A stretch of DNA of 64,000 nucleotides, taken from Pseudomonas fluorescens (GTDB lineage Bacteria; Pseudomonadota; Gammaproteobacteria; Pseudomonadales; Pseudomonadaceae). Below are positions 19,580 to 27,863 of the stretch, piece by piece (within the stretch, counting starts at the first letter, position 1; each line of letters opens with the position of its first letter). The stretch spans positions 199,724-263,723 of the forward strand of contig NZ_KZ477988.1 of the NCBI RefSeq assembly GCF_002837185.1, written 5' to 3'. Below the pieces are notes generated by a model. The model was not told the DNA's origin, ran no database searches, and saw only the letters and a list, made by a program, of their open reading frames with translations. The position numbers and the translations under genes are program-made.

Positions 19580-21246
19580 AAGGTTTGAAACTTGAGCACC
19601 TGCTGCTCGAGCCGCAGGAACAACGCCGGGTCACCACTGAGCCGGCGCTCAATCATGCTCAACTGATGGAGCAGTCCCTGCGCCTGGCGGCAGGCTTGCA
19701 GGCGCGCGGCATCCAGCGCCTGGCGGTGCACCTGGAAGACGCCGGCGTGCTGGCGATTGCGTTGCTCGGCGCCTGGCGTGCCGGGGTCAGCGTACTGCTC
19801 CCCGCCGACCTGCAGCCGCAAACCCGTCAGCGCTGGGATGCCGTCGTCGATGCCTGGCTGACGCAGGCTGCGGACCTTGAGGCGTTGTACCAGACGCCAC
19901 TGAGCCCTGCCGCCCTTGACCTCGATCGCTGCCAACTGAGCCTGTGCACCTCCGGCTCCAGCGGTGAACCCAAGCGTATCGACAAGTCCCTGCGCCAGCT
20001 GGCCAATGAGGTGCAGGCGCTGGAGGCACTGTGGGGCGCCGACCTGAAGGACGCCTGCATCATCGGCAGCGTCGCCACCCAACATATCTACGGGTTGCTG
20101 TTCCGCGTGCTGTGGCCACTGTGCGCCGGTCGCACGTTTTTGCGCAGGCAACTGGCATTCCCCGAGGACATGCAGCGCGCCAGTCGCGAACATTCGCAAT
20201 TCGCCTGGGTGGCCAGCCCGGCGCTGCTCAAGCGCATGGGCGATAACCTCGACTGGCCGGCGCTGAGCCAGGTCTCACGGGTGTTTTCCTCGGGCGGGGC
20301 CTTGCCTGTCGAAGCCGCCGGCAGCCTCTATGACCGCTTGCAGCAGTGGCCGACGGAAATCCTCGGCAGCTCGGAAACCGGTGGCATCGCCTGGCGCCAG
20401 GGCGCACAACCCTGGCAGCCGTTTGCCGACGTGCACCTGAGCCAGGATGCCGACGGTGCCCTGCGCATTGCTTCGCCCTACCTGCCCGCCGGGCATATCG
20501 AACAGACTGCCGACGCCGCGCGCATCCATGCCGATGGCCGCTTCGAACTGCTCGGCCGCCTGGACCGCATCGTCAAGCTGGAAGAAAAACGCATCGCCCT
20601 GCCGATGCTCGAACAGGCATTGATCACCCATCCGTGGGTCGCTGAAACCCGCCTGGGCGTGGTGCAGGAAAACCGCGCTTCACTCGGTGCCCTGGTGGTA
20701 CTGAGCGCAGAGGGCCTGCATGCTCTGCGCAACCAGGGCCGGCGCACGGTGACCCAAACCCTGCGCCAGCACCTGAGCCAGCATTGCGAAACCCTGGCCT
20801 TGCCCCGCCGCTGGCGTTTGCTGCGCCAACTGCCGCTCAACAGCCAGGGCAAGCTGCCCCAGGCCGATATCGAGGCGCTGTTGCTGGCCCCCCGCCCCAA
20901 GGCGCCGGACGTGCTGGCGCAGGTCGAGACCGACGGCGAATGGACATTGCAACTGGGCGTGCCGCCCGACCTGGCCTATTTCAGCGGGCATTTTCCAGTC
21001 ACGCCTGTGCTGCCGGGCGTGGTGCAAGTGGAATGGGCGTTCAACCTGGGCCAGCAACTGCTCGACTTGCCGAGTACGTTTGCCGGCATGGAAGTGCTCA
21101 AGTTCCAGCAACTGGTGCGTCCCGGTGATCGCATTCAATTACACCTGCGCTTTGACCAAGAGCGCGGCAAGCTGTACTTCGCCTATCGCCACGGGGATGC
21201 TGCCTGCTCAAGTGGCCGCATAGTGCTGGAGGCCACGCATGCATAA
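19576..21246 (+). CDS. Adenylating starter ligase fused to a hot-dog dehydratase (aryl polyene)
   Basis: A 556-residue two-domain protein. Residues 1 to about 450 form an ANL-family adenylation domain with the phosphate-binding loop TSGSSGEPK (125-133) and the ETGG motif in [11 protein letters not shown], expected to activate an arylpropenoic acid and load it onto a carrier protein. Residues about 458-556 form a FabA/FabZ-like hot-dog domain with the dehydratase motif [11 protein letters not shown] (His472). In E. coli the matching functions are, as I recall, separate proteins ApeH and ApeI, so this is a natural fusion. There is no frameshift or internal restart signal. Confidence 0.85.
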   Translation: MKGLKLEHLLLEPQEQRRVTTEPALNHAQLMEQSLRLAAGLQARGIQRLAVHLEDAGVLAIALLGAWRAGVSVLLPADLQPQTRQRWDAVVDAWLTQAADLEALYQTPLSPAALDLDRCQLSLCTSGSSGEPKRIDKSLRQLANEVQALEALWGADLKDACIIGSVATQHIYGLLFRVLWPLCAGRTFLRRQLAFPEDMQRASREHSQFAWVASPALLKRMGDNLDWPALSQVSRVFSSGGALPVEAAGSLYDRLQQWPTEILGSSETGGIAWRQGAQPWQPFADVHLSQDADGALRIASPYLPAGHIEQTADAARIHADGRFELLGRLDRIVKLEEKRIALPMLEQALITHPWVAETRLGVVQENRASLGALVVLSAEGLHALRNQGRRTVTQTLRQHLSQHCETLALPRRWRLLRQLPLNSQGKLPQADIEALLLAPRPKAPDVLAQVETDGEWTLQLGVPPDLAYFSGHFPVTPVLPGVVQVEWAFNLGQQLLDLPSTFAGMEVLKFQQLVRPGDRIQLHLRFDQERGKLYFAYRHGDAACSSGRIVLEATHA

Positions 21247-21973
21247 CCCCTGCGCCCTGATCCCGGTGTACAACCACGAAGCCGCCGTGCCCGCCGTGGT
21301 CCGCAGCCTGCTGGGCAGCGGCTTGCCTTGCCTGCTGGTGGACGACGGCAGCAGCCCGGCCTGCGCGGCGATACTGGCGCAACTGGCTACCCTCGATAAC
21401 GTCACCCTGCTGACGCTGCCCCACAACCAGGGCAAGGGCGCCGCCGTCATGGCGGGCTTTCGCGAAGCCGCGCGCCTGGGCTACAGCCACGCCCTGCAAG
21501 TGGACGCCGACGGCCAGCATGACCTGCGCGAAGTCGAGACCTTTATCGACACCTCCCGCAGGCACCCCGACGCGATCATCTGCGGCTATCCCGAATACGA
21601 CGAAAGCGTGCCCAAGGGCCGTCTCTACGCACGCTACCTGACCCACGTGTGGGTATGGATCAACACCTTGTCGTTGCAGATTCGCGACTCGATGTGCGGC
21701 TTTCGCGTGTACCCGCTGGCGCCCACGCTGGCGCTGATGGACTCGGCCTACATCGGCACGCGCATGGATTTCGACTCGGACATCCTCGTGCGCCTGGCCT
21801 GGCGCAACCAGCCAATGCGCTGGCTGCCGACCCAGGTGCATTACCCCGCCGACGGCCTGTCGCATTTTCGCCTGTTGCACGACAACGTGCGTATCAGCGC
21901 CATGCATACGCGACTGTTCTTCGGCATGCTGGTGCGCGCGCCCGCCATCCTGTGGCGTCGGTGGCAGGCATGA
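21239..21973 (+). CDS. Family 2 glycosyltransferase (aryl polyene cluster)
   Basis: A 244-residue GT-A fold enzyme of the dolichyl-phosphate mannosyltransferase-like group. The nucleotide-sugar motifs VDDGSS (about residues 35-40) and QVDADGQHD (DxD) are present, and the C-terminus is short with no export-size membrane domain. It would transfer a sugar to a lipid or to the polyene head group. Acceptor and donor are unknown. It overlaps both neighbours by a few bases. Confidence 0.85.
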   Translation: MHNPCALIPVYNHEAAVPAVVRSLLGSGLPCLLVDDGSSPACAAILAQLATLDNVTLLTLPHNQGKGAAVMAGFREAARLGYSHALQVDADGQHDLREVETFIDTSRRHPDAIICGYPEYDESVPKGRLYARYLTHVWVWINTLSLQIRDSMCGFRVYPLAPTLALMDSAYIGTRMDFDSDILVRLAWRNQPMRWLPTQVHYPADGLSHFRLLHDNVRISAMHTRLFFGMLVRAPAILWRRWQA

Positions 21974-22905
21974 GCGGCGGCAGCAAACACTGGGCCGACC
22001 GCGAAGAGCGCGGCAGCTTCTGGCTGATGAAACTCACGGCGTTCGCGGCAAAGGTCCTAGGCCGGCGCCTGTTGAGCCCGTTGCTCTACAGCATCGTATT
22101 CTACTTCTTCCTGTTCGGCCGCACCGCGCGCCAGAGCGCCTGGCAATACCAGCAACGCCTGGGGCAGTGGAGCGGGCGTGACGAGCTGCTGCCGACCCAC
22201 GCCAAGGTGTTCGGCCAGTTCATGGCCTTCGCCGACTCCCTGCTCGACAAGCTGGACGTGTGGAACGGCAAGCTGCGCCTGGAGCAGATCGACATCAACG
22301 ACCCCGCGCAATTGCGCGGCCAGTTGCGGGGAGCGCGCGGGCAGATGCTGGTGGGCGCGCACCTGGGCAACCTGGAAGTGTGCCGCGCGCTGGCGGAGAT
22401 CGGCGAACAGGTCACCATGAACGTGCTGGTGCACACCAAGCACGCCGAGCGTTTCAATCGCCTGCTGGGTGAAGCCGGTGCGACGCATTTGCGCCTGATC
22501 CAGGTCAGCGAGCTGGACCCGGCCACCATGCTGCTGCTCAGCCAGCGCCTGGACGACGGCGAATGGCTGGCCATTGCCGGCGACCGCATCCCGCTGCACG
22601 GCGGGCGCACGGTGCGCGTGGACTTCCTCGGGCAGCAGGCCGCATTCCCCCAGGGCCCGTGGCTGCTGGCCGGCCTGCTCAAATGCCCGGTCAACCTGCT
22701 GATGTGCCTCAAGCACCAGGGCCGCTATCGCCTGACCATCGAGCCCTTCGCGCCGTTGGTCGAATGGAAGCGCAGCACCCGTGAGCAGGTCATCGCCCAG
22801 TGGGCCGCCCGCTACGCCGCACGCCTGGGCCAGTTCTGCCTGCAAGCGCCGCAACAATGGTTCAACTTTTACCCTTTCTGGAAGACCGATGACCACGCCT
22901 CTTGA
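21970..22905 (+). CDS. LpxL-type acyltransferase (aryl polyene cluster)
   Basis: A 311-residue lipid A acyltransferase-family protein. A membrane helix lies near residues 35-50 and the catalytic H-x4-E motif HLGNLE is at 131-136. Together with the PlsC-type enzyme it gives the cluster two acyltransferases, consistent with assembly of a polyene-bearing glycolipid in the membrane. It overlaps the lyase gene by 17 bases. Confidence 0.85.
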   Translation: MSGGSKHWADREERGSFWLMKLTAFAAKVLGRRLLSPLLYSIVFYFFLFGRTARQSAWQYQQRLGQWSGRDELLPTHAKVFGQFMAFADSLLDKLDVWNGKLRLEQIDINDPAQLRGQLRGARGQMLVGAHLGNLEVCRALAEIGEQVTMNVLVHTKHAERFNRLLGEAGATHLRLIQVSELDPATMLLLSQRLDDGEWLAIAGDRIPLHGGRTVRVDFLGQQAAFPQGPWLLAGLLKCPVNLLMCLKHQGRYRLTIEPFAPLVEWKRSTREQVIAQWAARYAARLGQFCLQAPQQWFNFYPFWKTDDHAS

Positions 22906-24430
22906 GCCGATAACCTTTGGCGAACGCCCCCTGCGCATCGAAGACGTCCTGGCCCTGGCCAACCGTCAGGTGCCCACTCGATTGCAGGACGATGCCGCGT
23001 ATCGCCAGCGCATCGCCAAAGGCGCGCAGTTTCTTGATTCGCTGCTGGACAAGGAAGGCGTGATCTACGGCGTGACCACCGGCTACGGCGACTCCTGCGT
23101 GGTGGCGGTGCCGCTCGAACACGTCGAGGCGCTGCCGCGTCATCTGTACACCTTCCACGGTTGCGGGCTGGGCAAGTTACTCGACGCCCAAGCCACTCGC
23201 GCCGTGCTGGCGGCGCGTTTGCAGTCGCTGTGCCATGGCGTGTCCGGGGTGCGCGTGGAGCTGCTGGAGCGCCTGCATGGATTCCTCGAACACGACGTGC
23301 TGCCGCTGATCCCTGAAGAAGGCTCGGTGGGCGCCAGCGGCGATCTGACGCCGCTGTCCTACGTAGCTGCGACGCTCTCCGGCGAGCGAGAAGTGCTGTT
23401 TCGTGGCGAGCGCCGCCAAGCCGCCGACGTGCACCGCGAACTGGGCTGGGAACCACTGGTGCTGCGCCCCAAGGAAGCCCTGGCGTTGATGAACGGCACA
23501 GCGGTAATGACCGGCATTGCCTGCCTGGCCTTCGCCCGCGCCGACTACCTGCTGCAACTGGCCACGCGCATCACCGCGCTGAATGTGGTGGCGCTGCAAG
23601 GCAACCCGGAACACTTCGACGAGCGCCTGTTCGCTGCCAAGCCCCACCCCGGGCAGATGCAGGTCGCCGCCTGGCTGCGCCAGGACCTGGCCATCGATGC
23701 ACCGACCGCCCCGCTGCACCGCCTGCAGGATCGCTACTCCCTACGCTGCGCGCCCCACGTGCTCGGCGTACTGGCCGACAGCCTGAACTGGCTGCGCGCG
23801 TTTATCGAAATCGAACTGAACAGCGCCAACGACAACCCGATCATCGACGCCGAGGAGGAGCGCGTGCTGCACGGCGGGCACTTCTACGGCGGGCACATTG
23901 CCTTTGCCATGGACAGCCTCAAGACCCTGGTGGCCAATGTCGCCGACCTGCTCGACCGCCAACTGGCGCTGCTGGTGGACGTGCGTTACAACCACGGCCT
24001 GCCGAGCAACCTGTCGGGCGCGCCGGCCGACCGCGCAATGATCAACCATGGCTTCAAGGCCGTGCAGATCGGCACCAGCGCCTGGACCGCCGAAGCGCTG
24101 AAGAACACCATGCCGGCCAGCGTGTTCTCGCGCTCGACCGAGTGCCATAACCAGGACAAGGTCAGCATGGGCACCATCGCCGCCCGCGATGCGATCCGCG
24201 TGCTCGAGCTGACCGAACAGGTCGCCGCCGCCACCTTGCTCGCCGCCAACCAGGGCGTGTGGCTGCGTGCCCAGGCTGAAGAGGCACGAGCGCTGCCGCC
24301 GGCACTGGCTGCGATGCACGAAGAACTGGCCAGGGACTTCCCGCCGGTCATCGAAGACCGCGCCCTGGAAGGCGAACTGCGCCTGTGCCTGCAACGCATC
24401 GCCGAGCAACACTGGAGGCTGCATGCGTAG
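22889..24430 (+). CDS. MIO-dependent aromatic amino acid ammonia-lyase (aryl polyene)
   Basis: A 513-residue member of the histidine/tyrosine/phenylalanine ammonia-lyase family. The Ala149-Ser150-Gly151 triad in GSVGASGDLTPL cyclises into the MIO cofactor, and the conserved Tyr60 (YGVTTGYG) is present. In aryl polyene and flexirubin pathways this enzyme deaminates tyrosine (or phenylalanine) to the cinnamate-type starter. The selectivity pair here is Phe89-His90 (TFHGCG), unlike the textbook pairs Ser-His (HAL), His-Leu (TAL) or Phe-Leu (PAL), so the substrate is not fixed by motif. Annotation pipelines may call it hutH, which I consider wrong for this context. Confidence 0.9.
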   Translation: MTTPLEPITFGERPLRIEDVLALANRQVPTRLQDDAAYRQRIAKGAQFLDSLLDKEGVIYGVTTGYGDSCVVAVPLEHVEALPRHLYTFHGCGLGKLLDAQATRAVLAARLQSLCHGVSGVRVELLERLHGFLEHDVLPLIPEEGSVGASGDLTPLSYVAATLSGEREVLFRGERRQAADVHRELGWEPLVLRPKEALALMNGTAVMTGIACLAFARADYLLQLATRITALNVVALQGNPEHFDERLFAAKPHPGQMQVAAWLRQDLAIDAPTAPLHRLQDRYSLRCAPHVLGVLADSLNWLRAFIEIELNSANDNPIIDAEEERVLHGGHFYGGHIAFAMDSLKTLVANVADLLDRQLALLVDVRYNHGLPSNLSGAPADRAMINHGFKAVQIGTSAWTAEALKNTMPASVFSRSTECHNQDKVSMGTIAARDAIRVLELTEQVAAATLLAANQGVWLRAQAEEARALPPALAAMHEELARDFPPVIEDRALEGELRLCLQRIAEQHWRLHA

Positions 24431-24848
24431 CCCCGGCGTGTTGCACTGCGACACTCAGATCCTCGTGCCGTTTTTCGATATCGACACCATGCATGTGGTG
24501 TGGCACGGGCATTACGTGAAGTACCTGGAAGTGGCGCGCTGCGCGTTGCTGGACAAGATCGGCCATAACTACGCCGCGATGCTCGACGCCGGCTATGCCT
24601 GGCCGGTGATCGATATGCAGCTGCGCTACGTGCGCGGCGCCACCTTCGGCCAGACCCTCAACGTGCGCGCCAGCCTGGTGGAGTGGGAGAACCGCTTGAA
24701 GATCAATTACCTGATTACCGACCTGGCCAGCGGCGAACGCCTGACCCGCGCCAGCACCGTGCAGGTCGCGGTAGAAATCGCCAGCCGCGAAATGCAGCTT
24801 GCCTCCCCGACAATATTCACCAACGCCGTCGAAAGGGCCTTGAAATGA
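24423..24848 (+). CDS. Hot-dog acyl thioesterase (aryl polyene)
   Basis: A 141-residue 4-hydroxybenzoyl-CoA thioesterase/YbgC-type enzyme. The catalytic Asp21 lies in DIDTMHVVWHGHYVKYLEVA. It probably edits or releases acyl chains from the carrier proteins (an ApeK-like role, by context). It overlaps the lyase gene by eight bases and the next gene by ATGA. Confidence 0.85.
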   Translation: MRSPGVLHCDTQILVPFFDIDTMHVVWHGHYVKYLEVARCALLDKIGHNYAAMLDAGYAWPVIDMQLRYVRGATFGQTLNVRASLVEWENRLKINYLITDLASGERLTRASTVQVAVEIASREMQLASPTIFTNAVERALK

Positions 24849-25528
24849 GATCCCATGTGGGAGGGGGCTTGCCCCCGATGGACGTCAACGATAACGCAGG
24901 TCGCCTGTCACTGCGCAGTGCTCTCAGGTCCTTCGCGAGCAAGCTCGCTCCTACAGTGGCCGCCGCATTGCTGAGCTTCAACGCCCACGCCTTCGACCTG
25001 CAGCAACTCAGCGCTCAACTGGCCAAACCCAGCGTGATCCACGGCAACTTCACCCAGGAAAAACACCTGCGCGCCCTGCCCCAGCCGCTGGTCAGCCAAG
25101 GCACCTTCGTGCTCGCCAAGGACCACGGCCTGTTGTGGTTGCTGAAAACTCCGCTGCAGCAGGACTACCGCATCAGCGCCCAGGGCATCGCCCGGCGCGA
25201 CGCCAACGGCTGGCAACTGCTGCCGAACAAGAGTGCCGGCGCCGAGCAGAATCGCCTGTTCCTCGCCGTGCTCCAGGGCGACAGCAGCGGCTTGCAGCGT
25301 GACTTCGACCTGCAACTGCAAGGCCAGGCCCAGCAGTGGAAGCTCACGCTGATCCCACGCTCACTGCTGCTCAAGCAGGTATTCACCCAAATCAATATCG
25401 ACGGCGGCGCGCTGGTGAAGACCATCGAGCTGCTGGAAACCCAGGGCGACAGCACCGTACTGCGCATGCAGGACAGCACCGCCGACCAGCCATTGAGCGA
25501 TGCGGAGCAGCACGACTTTGCCCAGTGA
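24845..25528 (+). CDS. LolA-type periplasmic carrier with REP-encoded signal peptide (aryl polyene)
   Basis: A 227-residue LolA-fold protein. From residue 50 (FDLQQLSAQL) it matches the periplasmic lipoprotein-carrier family, here presumably moving the polyene lipid from the inner membrane exporter to the outer membrane. The first 49 residues are odd: codons 4-11 are a GTGGGAGGGGGCTTG REP and codons 29-37 are a different REP (TTCGCGAGCAAGCTCGC). The product still offers a basic stretch, a short hydrophobic run (TVAAALLSF) and an AHA cleavage site, so export may be retained. The ATGA overlap with the thioesterase gene supports this start. Confidence 0.82.
   Translation: MRSHVGGGLPPMDVNDNAGRLSLRSALRSFASKLAPTVAAALLSFNAHAFDLQQLSAQLAKPSVIHGNFTQEKHLRALPQPLVSQGTFVLAKDHGLLWLLKTPLQQDYRISAQGIARRDANGWQLLPNKSAGAEQNRLFLAVLQGDSSGLQRDFDLQLQGQAQQWKLTLIPRSLLLKQVFTQINIDGGALVKTIELLETQGDSTVLRMQDSTADQPLSDAEQHDFAQ
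24856..24955. repeat. Hybrid REP pair inside a coding region
   Basis: The left half (24856-24880) is the GTGGGAGGGGGCTTGCCCCC family and the right half (24932-24955) is the TTCGCGAGCAAGCTCGCTCC family. The spacer (GACGTCAACGATAACGC) resembles the spacer of the nested REPIN at 6761-6918 (AACGTCAACGAAAACGC). It is translated in frame as part of the LolA-type signal region. Confidence 0.85.
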
Positions 25529-27830
25529 GCGCCTGCTGCCACGCCTGTTCCTGATCCTGCTGGTGGCGGTATTGGCCCTGGCCGGCTGGCAGTGGCGCCA
25601 GGGTGCGCCGCTGTCGGCCAACCTGATGGAACTGGTGCCCGGCAGTACGCCGGACGCTCTGGAGCTGCAAGCCGAGCAGCGCATGCAGGAACCACTGAAC
25701 CGCGAGATGCTGGTGCTGGTGGGGCATGCCGACCGCCAGCAAGCGCTGGCCATGGCGCAGCAACTGGCCGAGCGCTGGCAGGCCAGCGGTCTGTTCGAAA
25801 AGGTGCAGTGGAACCTGCAGGCCGACTTGCCGGCGCTGCGCGAGCAACTGCTGCGCGGCCGACTGGCGATGCTGTCGGCCAGGGACCGCGAGCAACTGAT
25901 CGAACAGCCTGACGCGTTCATCCAGCAGCGCGTGCAGTCGTTGTTCGACCCCTTTACCGGCTTCAGCCTGGTGCCGAGCCAGGACGACTGGCTGGGCCTG
26001 ACCGGGCGCATCCAGAACAGCCAGCCGCAACACGGCGCGGTCCAGCTGGATATCGGCAGCGGCGCGTTGATTGCCGACGCCGACGGCAAAAGCTGGGTGC
26101 TCCTGCGGGCGCGCACCACCGGCAATGCATTCGACATGAAACTGCCGCTGCAAGTGGCGGATCTGCTCCAGGCCAGCCGCGCCCAGGCCGGCGCGCAAGG
26201 CGTGCAGCTGCTCGCCGCCAGCGGCTTGCTCTATGCGGCCAACGGGCAGCAGCAAGCCACGCGGGAGATCACCTGGGTCGGCGGCGGCGCAACCCTGGGC
26301 ATCCTGATATTGCTGCTGCTGGCGTTCCGGCGCTGGCGGGTGCTGCTGGCGTTCGTGCCGGTGGTGGTCGGCATGCTGTTTGGCGCAGTCGCCTGTGTGG
26401 CGCTGTTCGGCCATATGCATGTGATGACCCTGGTGCTGGGCTCAAGCCTGATCGGCGTGGCGGTGGATTACCCGCTGCACTACCTGTCCAAAAGCTGGAG
26501 CCTGCAGCCATGGCGCAGTTGGCCGGCATTGCGCCTGACCCTGCCGGGGCTGAGCCTGAGCCTGGCCACCAGCTGCATCGGCTACCTGGCGCTGGCCTGG
26601 ACGCCGTTCCCGGCGCTGACGCAAATCGCGGTGTTCTCGGCAGCCGGTCTGGTCGGCGCTTATCTGTGCGCCGTGTGCCTGCTGCCCGCGCTGCTCAGCG
26701 GTGTCGACCTGCGCCCGGCGCAATGGCCGCTGCGCATCGCCGAACGCTTGTGGCAGTGGCGGGCGGCATTGATCAAACGCGTGCCCGGCGCGGTGTTGCT
26801 GGTGTGGGTGCTGTTGTTCTGCGCCGGTGGCCTGTGGCACTTGAACAGTAAAAACGATATCCGCCAGTGGATCGGCGCGCCGCCGCAATTGCTCGAGCAA
26901 GCCCAGGCCGTGGCGCGCATTACCGGGTTCCAGCCCACCAGTCAGTTCTTCCTGGTGCGGGCCGACAATCAGCAGCAGTTACTGGAACGCCAGGCCGCCC
27001 TGGGCCAGCGCCTGGATCAACTGGTGAATATGGACAAGCTCCAGGGTTACCTGGCGTTGAATCAACTGGTCAACCTGCCCGCCGAGCAGCAGCAACTGCG
27101 CGACGCGCTCAATACCCTCGCGCAGCATTGGCAACCGTTGCTGGACCTTGGCGTCCCCGCCGCCGCGTTGCAAGCTGAAGTCGCGCAACTGCAGGCGCTG
27201 CCCAGCGAAGACATCGACGCCGCGCTCAAAGGCCCCCTGGCCGAGCCATGGCGCATGCTGTGGCTGGGCCCGGTAGACGGCGGCGTGGCGGCGATGGTCA
27301 GCCTGCAGGGCCTGAACAACCCAGCGTTGCTGCGGGTGCAGGCGGTGGATTTGCCCGGCGTACAACTGGTGGATCGCCTGGGTGATTTGAACCGCGTGTT
27401 TGCCGACACTCAAATCAGCGCGGCCGAATTGAAATTGCTGTCCTGTGGGCTGATCGTGCTGCTGTTGATGCTGCCCTTCGGCTTCACCGGCGCCGTGCGC
27501 ATCGTCGCGCTGCCGTTGCTGGCGGCGCTGTGCAGCCTGGCCAGCCTCGGTTGGCTGGGCCAGCCGCTGACCCTGTTCAGTCTGTTCGGCCTGCTGCTGG
27601 TCACGGCCATCAGCGTCGACTACGCGATCCTGATGCGCGAGCAGATCGGCGGGGCCGCCGTCAGCCTGCTGGGAACCTTGCTGGCCGCGCTGACCACTTG
27701 GTTATCGTTCGGCCTGCTGGCCGTCTCCAGTACCCCGGCGGTGAGCAATTTCGGCCTGTCGGTCAGCCTCGGCCTGGCCTTCAGCTTTATGCTGGCGCCC
27801 TGGGCCGGGCAACAAAAACACGCCTTATGA
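25500..27830 (+). CDS. MMPL/RND-type exporter (aryl polyene)
   Basis: A 776-residue inner membrane exporter of the MMPL family. It has an N-terminal helix, a periplasmic loop of about 200 residues, a block of five to six helices (GGGATLGILILLLLAFRRW and onward), a second periplasmic loop and a second helix block, giving two pseudo-repeats. It would extract the polyene lipid from the inner membrane and hand it to the LolA-type carrier encoded just upstream. The ATG overlaps the previous gene by 29 bases; a start a few codons later cannot be excluded. Confidence 0.86.
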   Translation: MRSSTTLPSERLLPRLFLILLVAVLALAGWQWRQGAPLSANLMELVPGSTPDALELQAEQRMQEPLNREMLVLVGHADRQQALAMAQQLAERWQASGLFEKVQWNLQADLPALREQLLRGRLAMLSARDREQLIEQPDAFIQQRVQSLFDPFTGFSLVPSQDDWLGLTGRIQNSQPQHGAVQLDIGSGALIADADGKSWVLLRARTTGNAFDMKLPLQVADLLQASRAQAGAQGVQLLAASGLLYAANGQQQATREITWVGGGATLGILILLLLAFRRWRVLLAFVPVVVGMLFGAVACVALFGHMHVMTLVLGSSLIGVAVDYPLHYLSKSWSLQPWRSWPALRLTLPGLSLSLATSCIGYLALAWTPFPALTQIAVFSAAGLVGAYLCAVCLLPALLSGVDLRPAQWPLRIAERLWQWRAALIKRVPGAVLLVWVLLFCAGGLWHLNSKNDIRQWIGAPPQLLEQAQAVARITGFQPTSQFFLVRADNQQQLLERQAALGQRLDQLVNMDKLQGYLALNQLVNLPAEQQQLRDALNTLAQHWQPLLDLGVPAAALQAEVAQLQALPSEDIDAALKGPLAEPWRMLWLGPVDGGVAAMVSLQGLNNPALLRVQAVDLPGVQLVDRLGDLNRVFADTQISAAELKLLSCGLIVLLLMLPFGFTGAVRIVALPLLAALCSLASLGWLGQPLTLFSLFGLLLVTAISVDYAILMREQIGGAAVSLLGTLLAALTTWLSFGLLAVSSTPAVSNFGLSVSLGLAFSFMLAPWAGQQKHAL

Positions 27831-27863
27831 ATGTGAATATCGCCAAAGCGGCAAGGAGCCTTC

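Noticed and set aside
22889..24430. Histidine utilisation gene hutH
   Set aside because: No hut genes nearby, the selectivity residues differ from HAL, and the gene is embedded in the pigment operon.
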